Source of the DNA: Chitinophaga sp. HK235
GTDB taxonomy: Bacteria; Bacteroidota; Bacteroidia; Chitinophagales; Chitinophagaceae
NCBI RefSeq assembly: GCF_018255755.1
Contig: NZ_CP073766.1
Coordinates: 62,001 to 126,000, forward strand
Length of the DNA stretch: 64,000 nt
Direction of reading: 5' to 3'
In this document: piece by piece, positions 1 to 9,140 of the stretch
Layout: each line of letters begins with the position of its first letter
Numbering within the stretch: the first letter of the stretch is position 1
Notes under the pieces: generated by a model
Told to the model about the DNA's origin: nothing
Database searches by the model: none
What the model saw: the letters and a program-made list of their open reading frames with translations, nothing else
Position numbers and translations under genes: made by a program

Positions 1-608
1 ATGGTGAAAATATTTCCTTCCCTGAGCTGTTTCATGTGGTACGACGTATCGTACAATGTGTGGACGTGCCGGTATCTGCCGACATAGAAGCCGGTTACAG
101 CAATAGCATCGAAGGCCTGCTGGCCAATATAGATCTGCTGGTAGAAGCAGGGGTAGTGGGTGTCAACCTGGAAGACTCTTCTGCATCAGCCAGTAGGACC
201 CTGCTGCCGGCAGAAGACTTTGTCAGCAAACTGACAGCCATCAAAGAACACCTGGCCAAAAAGGGAAAACAGCTGTTCATCAACGCCCGCACGGATACTT
301 TCCTGCTGGATGTACCTGGCAAACTCGAAGAGACATTCAAACGGGCACGGTTATACGAAGAAGCCGGCGCCGACAGCTTCTTTGTTCCTTTTATCAAAGA
401 ACCTGCAGACATCCGCGCAGTAGTGGGTGCCACTGCATTACCCCTGAACGTGATGTCCATGAAAGAACTGCCTGCCTTCAGTGAACTGGCTGCCCTGGGC
501 GTAAAACGTATCAGCATGGGCGGTAGTGTTTACTGGGCGCAGAAAAGAGCACTGGGTTCCCGTCTGGAGCAGATCGTGGAAGACGATTCTTTCATTACCT
601 TGTTTTAA
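1..608 (+). CDS. Isocitrate lyase/PEP mutase family protein, 5'-truncated by window edge
   Basis: The reading frame is already open at base 3, before the first in-frame start, so the gene begins outside the window and about 200 C-terminal residues are visible. The sequence has the (beta/alpha)8 pattern of the PEP mutase/isocitrate lyase superfamily: VSADIEAGY, which carries the acidic residues that usually bind the metal, then GVVGVNLEDS, LFINARTDTFL and YEEAGADSFFVPF. Enzymes of this superfamily make or break C-C or P-C bonds next to a carboxylate (for example 2-methylisocitrate or oxaloacetate cleavage). The substrate cannot be read from this part. A strong terminator follows 14 bases after the stop. 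Family call is confident, exact reaction unknown. Confidence 0.85.
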   Translation, partial: GENISFPELFHVVRRIVQCVDVPVSADIEAGYSNSIEGLLANIDLLVEAGVVGVNLEDSSASASRTLLPAEDFVSKLTAIKEHLAKKGKQLFINARTDTFLLDVPGKLEETFKRARLYEEAGADSFFVPFIKEPADIRAVVGATALPLNVMSMKELPAFSELAALGVKRISMGGSVYWAQKRALGSRLEQIVEDDSFITLF

Positions 609-621
609 TATTACTGAACTG

Positions 622-670
622 AATTCGGCTGTAAATCTTAATGGATAAGGTTTACAGCCGAATTGTTTTT
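622..670 (+). terminator. Rho-independent terminator
   Basis: A perfect 14-bp stem (622-635 with 651-664) around a 15-nt loop is followed by GTTTTT. It lies directly downstream of the PEP mutase-like gene and upstream of the 3' end of the convergent rhamnosidase gene. Confidence 0.85.
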
Positions 671-704
671 AATCTCTTTTAGAGATATTCATCCATCTTC
701 TTCC

Positions 705-3080
705 TCAAAAAGATATCTCCTGTTTTCCTCCGTGTAATGTCTTCTCTTTCCCTTCCCAAACAAAAGTCCCCGAAAGTCCCTGTGGCAGCGTAATAGTAGC
801 GCTGATGCCATGTGTTCCTTTACGTATAAGCGATACCGTTATTTCTCCTAACGGATGAGGCATCGAACCCTTTACCTGTTGCAGCGCTCCGGGCGCCGGT
901 GCTATTTTTACGCTGGTGAAGCCGGGTTGCGCAGGCATGATACCACAGATGGTGGCAAGGAAATCATAGTTGGGACTGGCACTCCAGGCATGACAGTCGG
1001 AGCGGGTAGGCTCAGGGTTTTCCGCGAAAGTGGTGAGTCCCATCGCCAGCATATCACGCCAGGGCTGCAACTGACCATAGTATTGATTGGCCATGCCTGC
1101 TTTTTTAAGTGCCTGGTTGAGATAAAAACGATAGTAGAAAGTAGCCTGGCTGAGCGTGGTGTCGAAGAGCAGCGTGCGTAATACGGATTGTTCTTTGCTG
1201 GCCGGGATGGCACCCGCCAGCACAGCCATGATGCCGGCATGCTGGCTGAAAGTGTTTTTGTCAGGTGTGTTGGCCATTTTGTTACCGGCTGCATCGAAGC
1301 ACTGGCGGTAAACGCTTTGTGTCAGTTGTTGTGCCAGCTGCCGGTATTGCTGTGCTTCGGCCGTTTTTCCGAAGCCTGCAAAGAGTGCGGCGGCCTGTTG
1401 CAGGGTATAGGCGTATTGCAGTGTAATGACGGTTGAATGTCCGTTGGTGGCACCATCGGGCACACCGCCCGGCCAGGCGGTATTCCAGTCGGTGAAGCCC
1501 CACCAGGGCATAGGCCCGAGCATCATGCGGCTGCGGTCAATATGTTGTTCGTACCAGTGTAGTACCCCGCTGGCAGCCACCAGGTATTGCCGGAGGAAGG
1601 CATCATCTTTCCGGTGCATCCAGTAGTCGTATAGCATGGATACCCAATAGAGGGAGAAAGGTGGTATCACCTGAAGGCGGCTACTGGGATAACGGCCCTG
1701 GGTAAGCCCTTCCGGCACGCGTGAACAGTAAAAGTCGTGGATGGCTTTCCGCATCAGCCGATCGTCGCCGGCCACATAGAGGGAGATAAGCGACTGGATA
1801 CGGGTATCTCCTTCATATTGCAGTTGTTCGTAGTAGGGACAGTCAAAGTAGGTTTCTCCTGCGCAAAGGCGCGCTGTGCGCCAACCGGTCTTCCAGATGG
1901 TGGTGAGGCTGGTGTCGTTGCTGCTGAAAGTGGCTTTTTCTTCAAATGGATAGCCGGTACGCATGCCATAGAGGTCGTCGATCTGCAGCGGTTCGTCGCT
2001 GGTGCTGATGTCCAGTTGAACATACCGATAGGTACGGAACCACAGTGGCCGGAAGGTCCGCTGTCGGCCGCCATCGGGCTCGAAGATATCGTAGTTGCCC
2101 TGGATCTCCATGCCTTCCACCTGATTGCGGTTGGCTTTCTGGTGGTTGCGGAAGAGTGCTTCCGCATAGGTGAGACGAATGCTGCTGCCTTTGCCGCCGG
2201 AGACGGTGAGCTGCGGATAGGCGCTGGTGTTATAGGTCTGATCTATCAGTATGGAGGTGGTGGTATGAGCGGGAATGGTGAGGGATGTTTGTTCCCGCGG
2301 CCAGGAGGGGGCAGGAGTGATACCGCTGCTGCGGCGTACCAGCCCCATTCTTTCCGGAATTTCCTCCATCAGCGGGATGCTGCGGGGCACCAGCGTCCAG
2401 AGGTTGTCGGTGCCCTGCCCGGCTGGTACAGGGTGGGTGACAGGCTGGGCGGTATGCCAGCCGGCATCGTTGTAACCCGGTTGTTCCCAGCCCCAGGGAT
2501 AAGCACTGCCCTTCACATGATCGCCGGGGCCAATGACCATATAACTGCGCATTCTGGCGCCGTTATCGAGTGAACAGGGCGTATAGGCGGAATCGTTATA
2601 TACCTTCCAGCTGTTGCCGGTGTTGACGATTTTTTCTGCTTCCGTATCACCCTGCAGCAGCCAGCCGGTTTGATTGGACACCTGTGCCACCGGGGCATGT
2701 TCCCCCATGTTCCATACCAGAGCAGCCAGAGTATTGTTTCCTGTCTGCAGGTAAGGGGCAATATCCACCGTTTCGTAGTACCAGTTGTAAAGATCACCTC
2801 TGGCCGGACCACTGCATACGGCCTTCCCGTTTACAAAAAAGCGGTAGCGGTTGTCGGCGCTCAGGTGCACGATAAAGCGGGAGGGTTTTGTGTCCAGGGA
2901 GATGGTTTTGCGGAAATGATAGATACCATAGGCCCGCTGCGCGATGCCCGGACTGGTGATCCAGGAGGCCGTCCAGCCGCCCTTTAGCAAGGCCGGATTG
3001 ACAGGTAGTTGTCTGCCATAGAGCTGAAAGGGATAACTACTGCCTAGCAGTAGGATAAACAGATATACGTGGAATTTCAT
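705..3080 (-). CDS. Alpha-L-rhamnosidase-like glycoside hydrolase (GH78-like), secreted
   Basis: The protein is about 791 aa when started at the methionine at 3080, which begins a signal peptide (MKFHVYLFILLLGSSYPF). An upstream in-frame extension to 3170 has no signal-like character and is rejected. The N-terminal part contains beta-sandwich features of rhamnosidases (GWTASWITSP, FFVNGKAVCSGPARGD), and the middle has the (alpha/alpha)6 barrel motif DCPYYEQLQYEGDTRIQ. This matches the acidic GH78 stretch that supplies the general acid. Further on are WWGFTDW and SDCHAWSASPNYD. The C-terminal beta domain is present. Likely role: removing terminal rhamnose from plant or bacterial polysaccharide in the periplasm. 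No SusCD pair is adjacent, so the substrate system is unclear. Confidence 0.8.
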   Translation of the reverse strand: MKFHVYLFILLLGSSYPFQLYGRQLPVNPALLKGGWTASWITSPGIAQRAYGIYHFRKTISLDTKPSRFIVHLSADNRYRFFVNGKAVCSGPARGDLYNWYYETVDIAPYLQTGNNTLAALVWNMGEHAPVAQVSNQTGWLLQGDTEAEKIVNTGNSWKVYNDSAYTPCSLDNGARMRSYMVIGPGDHVKGSAYPWGWEQPGYNDAGWHTAQPVTHPVPAGQGTDNLWTLVPRSIPLMEEIPERMGLVRRSSGITPAPSWPREQTSLTIPAHTTTSILIDQTYNTSAYPQLTVSGGKGSSIRLTYAEALFRNHQKANRNQVEGMEIQGNYDIFEPDGGRQRTFRPLWFRTYRYVQLDISTSDEPLQIDDLYGMRTGYPFEEKATFSSNDTSLTTIWKTGWRTARLCAGETYFDCPYYEQLQYEGDTRIQSLISLYVAGDDRLMRKAIHDFYCSRVPEGLTQGRYPSSRLQVIPPFSLYWVSMLYDYWMHRKDDAFLRQYLVAASGVLHWYEQHIDRSRMMLGPMPWWGFTDWNTAWPGGVPDGATNGHSTVITLQYAYTLQQAAALFAGFGKTAEAQQYRQLAQQLTQSVYRQCFDAAGNKMANTPDKNTFSQHAGIMAVLAGAIPASKEQSVLRTLLFDTTLSQATFYYRFYLNQALKKAGMANQYYGQLQPWRDMLAMGLTTFAENPEPTRSDCHAWSASPNYDFLATICGIMPAQPGFTSVKIAPAPGALQQVKGSMPHPLGEITVSLIRKGTHGISATITLPQGLSGTFVWEGKEKTLHGGKQEISF

Positions 3081-3176
3081 ATATAGATTTTGATGGTATG
3101 TAGTAGAAGTAAGATAAAAATTACGGTTGATATCTGCAAGCTGCTGGTAAAGGTTAAATAACATCTCCAACTATAG

Positions 3177-3196
3177 CCCAGGGCTTCAGCCCTGGG
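3177..3196. repeat. REP-like palindrome
   Basis: CCCAGGGC-TTCA-GCCCTGGG forms a perfect 8-bp stem with a 4-nt loop in the divergent gap between the rhamnosidase and TonB receptor genes. It lies just upstream of the candidate -7 element at 3211. The GC-rich compact hairpin resembles REP elements mobilised by RAYT transposases, but no such transposase is in the window. Confidence 0.5.
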
Positions 3197-3210
3197 AAAG
3201 ATAAATTCTG

Positions 3211-3218
3211 TACATTTG
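3211..3218 (+). promoter_or_regulatory. Candidate Bacteroidota -7 element (TACATTTG)
   Basis: TACATTTG matches the TAnnTTTG consensus of the primary Bacteroidota sigma factor and lies 28 bases before the ATG of the TonB receptor at 3247. No convincing -33 TTG is seen; the hairpin occupies that zone. Confidence 0.45.
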
Positions 3219-3246
3219 CGCCGCTTTGACCAATTTAAACAAAAGG

Positions 3247-5130
3247 ATGCGCATAACAATTGCAGACCGTAAATTATGGATGTTCCTGCTGTTGGGCATG
3301 GGCGGCCAGGTAGCCGCACAACAACGCCCGGACACCATGAGTTCCAAAAGCCTCGATGAGGTGATTGTGCAGGAAAACAGGCTGGCAGGCCCGCTGAAGG
3401 CTGCTAACCGCAATATTACCATCATCAGTCGCAAACAGATCGATGCCATGGCAGTGACTTCCATCAATGAAGTGCTGGCCTTTGTGCCCGGCCTGGACGT
3501 ACGCCAGCGTGGCCCCGGTGGTATTCAGGCTGATATCGGTATTGATGGCGGTACCTTCGATCAGACACTGGTGCTGCTGAACGGTATCAAAATCACTGAT
3601 CCGCAGACAGGACATAATATCATGAACCTGCCGATCTCCCTGGCAGATGTAGACCATATAGAGGTGCTGCGTGGTGCGGCTGCCAGAGTGTATGGCATCA
3701 ATGCGCTCAATGGTGCCATCAACATTATCACCCGCCAGGCGAAGGAAACCGGTGCGGTGGTCAATGCCAATGTGGGCAGCAGCTTTAAAAAAGATGAAAA
3801 CAATAAACTGTACAATGGCTATGGCATCGGTGCCACGGGTTCTCTGGTATCCGGTTCCAGCGCGCAGTCCCTGTCGCTGAGTGCCAACAGTGGCAATGGC
3901 TATCGTTACAATACGGCTTATGACAACTACCGGGCCTTTTATCAGGGCAGTTTTCAGCCATCAGCTGCTCATCAGGTACAGACGCTGGCCGGTTTTGTGA
4001 AAAACAGCTATGGTGCCAACGGTTTCTATGCCGCTCCCGGTGACAAGGAATCGGAAGAAAACGTGAAAACCTTCCTCGCGGCCGTTAGTGACAAGATCCA
4101 GGTCCGCAAAGGCTGGGAGATGACACCCAGGGTAAGTTACCGCTTTACGGAAGACGAGTACCTGTATGTGAAACAGAATAAAGCTGGTGCCAATCTGCAT
4201 GATAATAATATTGTAGACGTAGAGCTGAACAACCGTTTCGAGACCGGCATCGGTTCTTTCGGTGCAGGCGCAGAAGCCCGCTATGAAGCGATCAACAGCA
4301 ACAACCTGGGTATTCATGAACGTACCAACCTGGGCATCTATGGAGAGTTCAAAAGTAAAACAGACAAACGTTTCAACTTCACCCTGGGTGGTTATTTAAA
4401 CTACAACTCTGCCTATGGATGGCAGTTCTTTCCGGGAGCTGACGTAGGGTATAACATCACTTCAGACCTGAAGCTGTATGCCAATGTGGGTACGGCTCAA
4501 CGGCTGCCCACTTATACCGACCTGTTTTACAAAAGCAAGGCAATTATGGGCAACGCCCTGCTGGGCGCAGAAAAAGCAACCTATATGGAAGCAGGTCTGC
4601 GTAAATACAGTGGTAAATTCTCCTATTCCGGCAGTGTGTTTTACCGCCAGATATCAGACTTTATCGACTATGTAAAAGACAGCCTGCCACAGCCCTGGCA
4701 GCCGCAGAACTTCCAGCGTGCAGATACCAAAGGGTTTACCCTGCAGACAGGATATGCTACGACCTTTGCATCTGGCGTGTTCAACAGCTTTGCTGCCAAT
4801 GCGGGTTACAACTACCTGTCACCTTCCTTTAAAGGAGATGATAACAATCAAAAGATATCCCGCTACGTGATAGAAAGTCTGCGCCATCAGGTGACAGCCA
4901 ATGTGAGAGCAGCGTTGCTGCATCATTTTATGGTATCGGCATCGGCGCGTTATAATATGCGTATTAACTATAAAGACTATACGGTAGTGGATGCCCGTAT
5001 TGCTTATCAGCAAAAACGCTATCAGTTATATGTGGATGCCAATAACCTGCTGGACGTGACCTACGTGGAGGCCGGCGCCGTGCCCATGCCCGGCAGATGG
5101 CTGACACTGGGCGGCAGTGTGAAGTTCTAA
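3247..5130 (+). CDS. TonB-dependent outer-membrane receptor
   Basis: About 627 aa from the ATG at 3247. A TTG at 3226 in the same frame would overlap the predicted transcription start. A signal peptide ends near GGQVAAQQ. A TonB-box-like segment (SLDEVIVQENR) precedes a plug domain with ISRKQIDAM, VPGLDVRQRGPGG, LLNGIKITDPQTG, VDHIEVLRGAAARVYG and NALNGAINIITR. The remainder is a 22-strand-type barrel ending in LGGSVKF with a terminal aromatic residue, as OmpA/BAM substrates do. The length and lack of an N-terminal carboxypeptidase-like domain fit a BtuB/CirA-type siderophore or cofactor importer rather than SusC. The ligand is unknown. A small lipoprotein gene follows after 70 bases. Confidence 0.85.
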   Translation: MRITIADRKLWMFLLLGMGGQVAAQQRPDTMSSKSLDEVIVQENRLAGPLKAANRNITIISRKQIDAMAVTSINEVLAFVPGLDVRQRGPGGIQADIGIDGGTFDQTLVLLNGIKITDPQTGHNIMNLPISLADVDHIEVLRGAAARVYGINALNGAINIITRQAKETGAVVNANVGSSFKKDENNKLYNGYGIGATGSLVSGSSAQSLSLSANSGNGYRYNTAYDNYRAFYQGSFQPSAAHQVQTLAGFVKNSYGANGFYAAPGDKESEENVKTFLAAVSDKIQVRKGWEMTPRVSYRFTEDEYLYVKQNKAGANLHDNNIVDVELNNRFETGIGSFGAGAEARYEAINSNNLGIHERTNLGIYGEFKSKTDKRFNFTLGGYLNYNSAYGWQFFPGADVGYNITSDLKLYANVGTAQRLPTYTDLFYKSKAIMGNALLGAEKATYMEAGLRKYSGKFSYSGSVFYRQISDFIDYVKDSLPQPWQPQNFQRADTKGFTLQTGYATTFASGVFNSFAANAGYNYLSPSFKGDDNNQKISRYVIESLRHQVTANVRAALLHHFMVSASARYNMRINYKDYTVVDARIAYQQKRYQLYVDANNLLDVTYVEAGAVPMPGRWLTLGGSVKF

Positions 5131-5200
5131 AATATTAAAAGGTGAACTTTTTCCTGGTCCCGGCTGTAGTGTAAGTCTAATCACTCAAAGCTACCAGACC

Positions 5201-5773
5201 ATGAAAAAGTTCACTTTCATTTTAGGCGTGGGCGCCCTGGCGCTCGTTGTGTATGCTTCCTGTTCAAACCCCGTCAATAATAGCGGCGACTGGAAAGCCA
5301 AAGCAGATTCCCTCCAGGCCAAACTGAACCAGTTTGAGCAAAACCAGCAAGAAATCAACACCTACCTGACGCGCTTCGACTCGCTGGACTTCGATTTTTA
5401 TAGTCACCAGCAATGGGACAGCCTCCAGCTCAGCCATGCCAGCAACATTGTAGTCACCTATCCCGACGGGCATCAGACTACCGGCATTCCCACTCATATC
5501 AGCGAACTGAAACCCATGTTTGTGTTTGCACCTGATACCCGCATTGTAAGCCATCCTATTAAATTTGGCAGTGGTAAATACACCTGCGTGGTGGGAGTTA
5601 TGGAAGGCACTTTCTCTCAACCGATGCCTGGCAGCGGTGGCAAATCGATTCCACCTACCGGCAAAAAATTCAAACTGCAGATGTGTACCGTAGGGGAGTG
5701 GAAGGACGGTAAGATGATAGCAGAAACGCTCTTCTGGGACAATGCAGCCCTGATGAAACAGATCATGCCATAA
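5201..5773 (+). CDS. SnoaL-like (NTF2-fold) lipoprotein
   Basis: 190 aa. The N-terminus (MKKFTFILGVGALALVVYASCS) is a probable lipoprotein signal, although the residue at -3 of the cysteine is tyrosine and atypical. A short coiled-coil-like stretch (KADSLQAKLNQFEQNQQEI) is followed by an NTF2-like domain of the SnoaL/ester-cyclase type: HISELKPMFVFAPDTRI, VVGVMEGTF and WKDGKMIAETLFWDNAALMKQI. Such proteins are often of unknown function in Bacteroidota, so no reaction is assigned. The gene lies in line with the TonB receptor and ends 6 bases before the convergent DUF4397-like gene, with no room for a separate terminator. Confidence 0.7.
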   Translation: MKKFTFILGVGALALVVYASCSNPVNNSGDWKAKADSLQAKLNQFEQNQQEINTYLTRFDSLDFDFYSHQQWDSLQLSHASNIVVTYPDGHQTTGIPTHISELKPMFVFAPDTRIVSHPIKFGSGKYTCVVGVMEGTFSQPMPGSGGKSIPPTGKKFKLQMCTVGEWKDGKMIAETLFWDNAALMKQIMP

Positions 5774-5779
5774 CCACCG

Positions 5780-6550
5780 TTATTGATGCGATATCAGGCT
5801 TGCGCCGGGAATATCTTTTTCATTCAGCGCCCCATGGAACAATACCGTATAGGCTTTCCCGGCTTCCAACTGAAGCCCCGACAAAGCAGGAATATCAATT
5901 GTTTGTCCGTTGGCGCTGATGGTTAATGAAATCGTACCGGCGTCTACGTTAGTAAACGGACCAATTTCATAAGCGGCACCGGCAGGATTACTCCCGCCGG
6001 CGCTCGCATAACCCACCTTTTGAAACAATACGACTTCGTTGTTATGCTGACGCAGTTTTACCTGTACATCGCCAATTCCCCAGGCGAAATGTACAAAGCG
6101 TAGCTTGGCTTTTCCGGCCGGCGCGCTGCGCAGATCATCATAAAAAAGTACCAGGGTATCCTTACTGCGGTCATATTTTTTGCTGGCCGCAAATACCGTA
6201 TGATAATAATCCGGAATAGGTCCATTGGGCCCACCTGTTTCCGTATAGGCGGCACTGTTACCAAACTGCCGGGAGGCTTTGTAACTGGTGCCGCTGCCTT
6301 CGGTGAAGTTGATCTGTACGTTGCCGTAAGTGGTGGGCAGATAGGGAGAGGCCTGGTTGATGCCCACTGCTGTAGTTGTGATTTGCCTGGTAAATGTCCA
6401 GAACTGAATACCGGTGGGTACAGTACGGGCATTGACAAAACTGATATAAGCATTGAGCGGAGGCCTGTCTGTTCCGTTGATGTCGAGATAATCGCTTTTG
6501 GAGCAGGCACTCAGGGCCAGTATTAGCAGAATGGGTAGATGCGGTTTCAT
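5780..6550 (-). CDS. DUF4397-like lipoprotein
   Basis: About 256 aa from the methionine at 6550, which begins MKPHLPILLILALSACS, a clear lipobox. The longer in-frame start at 6586 would overlap the upstream receptor gene and lacks a signal. The mature part is a beta-rich surface or periplasmic protein with two DUF4397-like repeats, seen in AYISFVNARTVPTGIQFW and KLRFVHFAWGIGDVQVKL, and the phrase LEAGKAYTVLFHGAL near the end. The gene starts 22 bases after the stop of the TonB receptor and is the last gene of the peroxidase-receptor-lipoprotein run. Function is not established for the family. Confidence 0.7.
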   Translation of the reverse strand: MKPHLPILLILALSACSKSDYLDINGTDRPPLNAYISFVNARTVPTGIQFWTFTRQITTTAVGINQASPYLPTTYGNVQINFTEGSGTSYKASRQFGNSAAYTETGGPNGPIPDYYHTVFAASKKYDRSKDTLVLFYDDLRSAPAGKAKLRFVHFAWGIGDVQVKLRQHNNEVVLFQKVGYASAGGSNPAGAAYEIGPFTNVDAGTISLTISANGQTIDIPALSGLQLEAGKAYTVLFHGALNEKDIPGASLISHQ

Positions 6551-6572
6551 GTGTACTGTTTTAGGTAGATGA

Positions 6573-9122
6573 TCAGAATTTGCCATAGAGCCTGATGAAT
6601 GGCTGTATGCCTGCGCTGCCGTTTTGTATACCTACTATGGTAGGGTTACGAAGGCCGGAGATGGCAGGGTCGGTGTAGTCGCCCAGTGTATTGAACACAT
6701 TGTTGACGCCTATTGTCAGTTGTATTTTGGGGCTGAAGAAATATCCGGCAGAGAGGTCGGTTACCAGTATGGGTTTCAGCTCCTGAAAGTAATAGTCCGG
6801 TTTGGGAAAATTAGCATTCTGCGCGGTAGCTGTGGTAACCGGGCCGAAGTAAACGGTACGCAGCAGCAACGACCATACAGGCGTGCTCCAGGCGCCCTGC
6901 AGTGTAATTTTCTGACCGGGAATATTGGTAGTAACCCTGGCTCTTTCTGCTTCACTGAAGATAACATACTTGTATTGTTCGAGTCCTTTGGGTGTATTGA
7001 TACCGGTGACTTCATTTTTTACGAAGTTGCCGCCAGCCAGCAGTTGCAGGCTGCCATGGCCCAGTGGAAAACGATAGCTGCCGGTGAACTCTATCCCGGT
7101 GGTGCGGGTGCTGAAGGCGTTATAAAAAAACTTAGCCTGTGTGGTACCGGTTTGCAGCAGCAAAGCACGTACATCGGGCGGAAGGTTATTGTCGTTGGAG
7201 GAGAAGTTACCGGTGTTGCCTACACGATTATTGATTTTTACATAATAGGCATCGGCTGTCAGTTCCGCATTGGGCACGGGTTGCGAGGTGATGCCGGCTG
7301 TATATCCGGTAGAGCGTTCCGGCGTGAGGGATGGGATGCCCAGTGCACGGGTGGCTGCGCTTTTATTGGAGGCCGTTACCTGATCGATGGCGCGGCCCTG
7401 CTGGAAGCTGGTAGAAGTTTCGGTGTAATAGAACTGTGCCAGATCGGGTGCACGGAAGCCGGTGTTGGCCGAGGCCCTTATGTTGAACCAGGGAGCGAAA
7501 CTATATCGGGTGGCTATTTTACCGGTTGTTACGTTGCCGAAGTCGGAGAAGTTTTCGGCTCGTAGCGCTGCTGATACCAGCCATTGTGCAGTGATTTTGG
7601 CTTCCAGGTCTATATACCCAGCCACGATGGCGCGGCTTACATTCACCTCGTTGGACGGCCGGAACCCGGCATGTATCTGTGATCCGGGAGAGAGGCCGTT
7701 GAGGGCCAGCAGTCCGGCATTGCTGAGATAAGGCACGCCTGCCACGCTGGTATCAATCCGGTAGATAGTCTGCAGGTCTCCTTTGATATAGGAGGCTTCT
7801 TCGCCCGCGATGATCTGGTAGGTTTCTGTGCGGTACTGTGCACCAAAGGCTACGTTGAGGCCATGCAATATACCAGCAATGTGCCGGCTGATATCGAGGC
7901 TGGCCGTGTTCTGCGAGCCATTGTAGCTGCCGGCGTTGAAGGTGGTGGGGCTTTTGGCGCCCAGGCTGGCATTCAGTGAATTGCTGATGATGTTGCTGAA
8001 ATCATTTTTGCCATATACATTGGACAGATCGATGTTCCATTGATTCACTTTTCCTTTTATGCCGATGGCCAGCGACTTATCGGTGATACCATTGTCCATG
8101 GCGGGTAGGAAGCCGTCGGGATAGAGTGTGGTGTTGTTGCGTTCTGTCCATCCGGGCAGGCGGTATACGGCGGTGAACTGGGAATTACGGCGGCTGATGC
8201 CACCGAAAGCATATACTTCTACCTGTTCTTTTACCGGAATGGCAGTGTTAAAAAAGAGGAGGGCATCTTTGGCTTTGTTGGAGCCGGCACCGCGCTGGTC
8301 GAAGAAGTGGCGGTCTATGCCCCGGCTTTTCAGGATAGCGTCGTCGATATCTTTTGTATAGATGGCGTCGTAGCCTCTGGTGTTGGCGCCACCGCCATAA
8401 ACAGGACCATTGTACAGGCCGGCATCGTCGCGGCCGGGTTGCAGGGCGATGGCCTGGGTGGCGAATTCGGCGCTTACGTTGAGGTAACCACCTTGCTGTC
8501 CTATTTTGGTGCCATAGTTGACGCCGGTGCGGGTACTAACGCCGTCGCCTCTACGTCGTGTGGTGGCGGTGGTGTTCACCAGGATATGGTCAGTCTGTTT
8601 TTTCAGTACGATGTTGATGACACCGGCGATGGCGTCTGAACCGTATTGGGCAGCAGCGCCATCGCGGAGTATTTCTATGCGGTCTATGGCGCTGACGGGG
8701 ATGGCATTGAGATCATAGCCGGTAGCGCCGTTGCCCAGACCGCCCCAGTTGACGTTTGCACTCTTGTGGCGTCGTTTGCCATTGACCAGCACCAGCAGCT
8801 GGTCTACGCCGAGGCCTCTGAGCTGGGCCAGGTTCAGTGCAGAACCGGCATCACCGGCATTGCTGCCGTTGATGGAGTGAAAAGAAGGAGCAATGTATTG
8901 CAGCAGCTGCGTAATACTGGTTTGCGGGGCGGACTGTTGCAACGACTTTATATCGATGATATCTACCGGTACCGGTGAATTGAGTTTGGTACGGTCGGCG
9001 CTTCTGGAGCCAACTATTTGTATTTCTCCCAGTTGTCTGGTGGTGTCGGTGACATGCCTGATCTGCGCCGACAAGCCGGAGAACAGTAAGGGAGCGGTGA
9101 TAGTGAGTATAAATTTTTTCAT
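6573..9122 (-). CDS. TonB-dependent outer-membrane receptor
   Basis: 849 aa. The signal peptide is MKKFILTITAPLLFSGLSAQ, and the TonB-box region is QLGEIQIVGSRSADRTKLNSP. The plug domain includes QLLQYIAPSFHS, LRGLGVDQLLVLVNGKRRH, IDRIEILRDGAAAQYGSDAIAGVINIVLKK. The barrel ends with IQPFIRLYGKF. The long plug loop with NVNWGGLGNGATGYDLNAIP is typical of a Bacteroidota/Proteobacteria TonB receptor subgroup without a carboxypeptidase-like domain. It follows the peroxidase gene by 18 bases and precedes the DUF4397-like lipoprotein by 22 bases, so the three are probably one operon. The ligand is unknown; the haem peroxidase next to it would fit iron- or redox-linked uptake, but that is inference. 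Confidence 0.85.
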   Translation of the reverse strand: MKKFILTITAPLLFSGLSAQIRHVTDTTRQLGEIQIVGSRSADRTKLNSPVPVDIIDIKSLQQSAPQTSITQLLQYIAPSFHSINGSNAGDAGSALNLAQLRGLGVDQLLVLVNGKRRHKSANVNWGGLGNGATGYDLNAIPVSAIDRIEILRDGAAAQYGSDAIAGVINIVLKKQTDHILVNTTATTRRRGDGVSTRTGVNYGTKIGQQGGYLNVSAEFATQAIALQPGRDDAGLYNGPVYGGGANTRGYDAIYTKDIDDAILKSRGIDRHFFDQRGAGSNKAKDALLFFNTAIPVKEQVEVYAFGGISRRNSQFTAVYRLPGWTERNNTTLYPDGFLPAMDNGITDKSLAIGIKGKVNQWNIDLSNVYGKNDFSNIISNSLNASLGAKSPTTFNAGSYNGSQNTASLDISRHIAGILHGLNVAFGAQYRTETYQIIAGEEASYIKGDLQTIYRIDTSVAGVPYLSNAGLLALNGLSPGSQIHAGFRPSNEVNVSRAIVAGYIDLEAKITAQWLVSAALRAENFSDFGNVTTGKIATRYSFAPWFNIRASANTGFRAPDLAQFYYTETSTSFQQGRAIDQVTASNKSAATRALGIPSLTPERSTGYTAGITSQPVPNAELTADAYYVKINNRVGNTGNFSSNDNNLPPDVRALLLQTGTTQAKFFYNAFSTRTTGIEFTGSYRFPLGHGSLQLLAGGNFVKNEVTGINTPKGLEQYKYVIFSEAERARVTTNIPGQKITLQGAWSTPVWSLLLRTVYFGPVTTATAQNANFPKPDYYFQELKPILVTDLSAGYFFSPKIQLTIGVNNVFNTLGDYTDPAISGLRNPTIVGIQNGSAGIQPFIRLYGKF

Positions 9123-9140
9123 GCGCTGGTTGGTTGATGG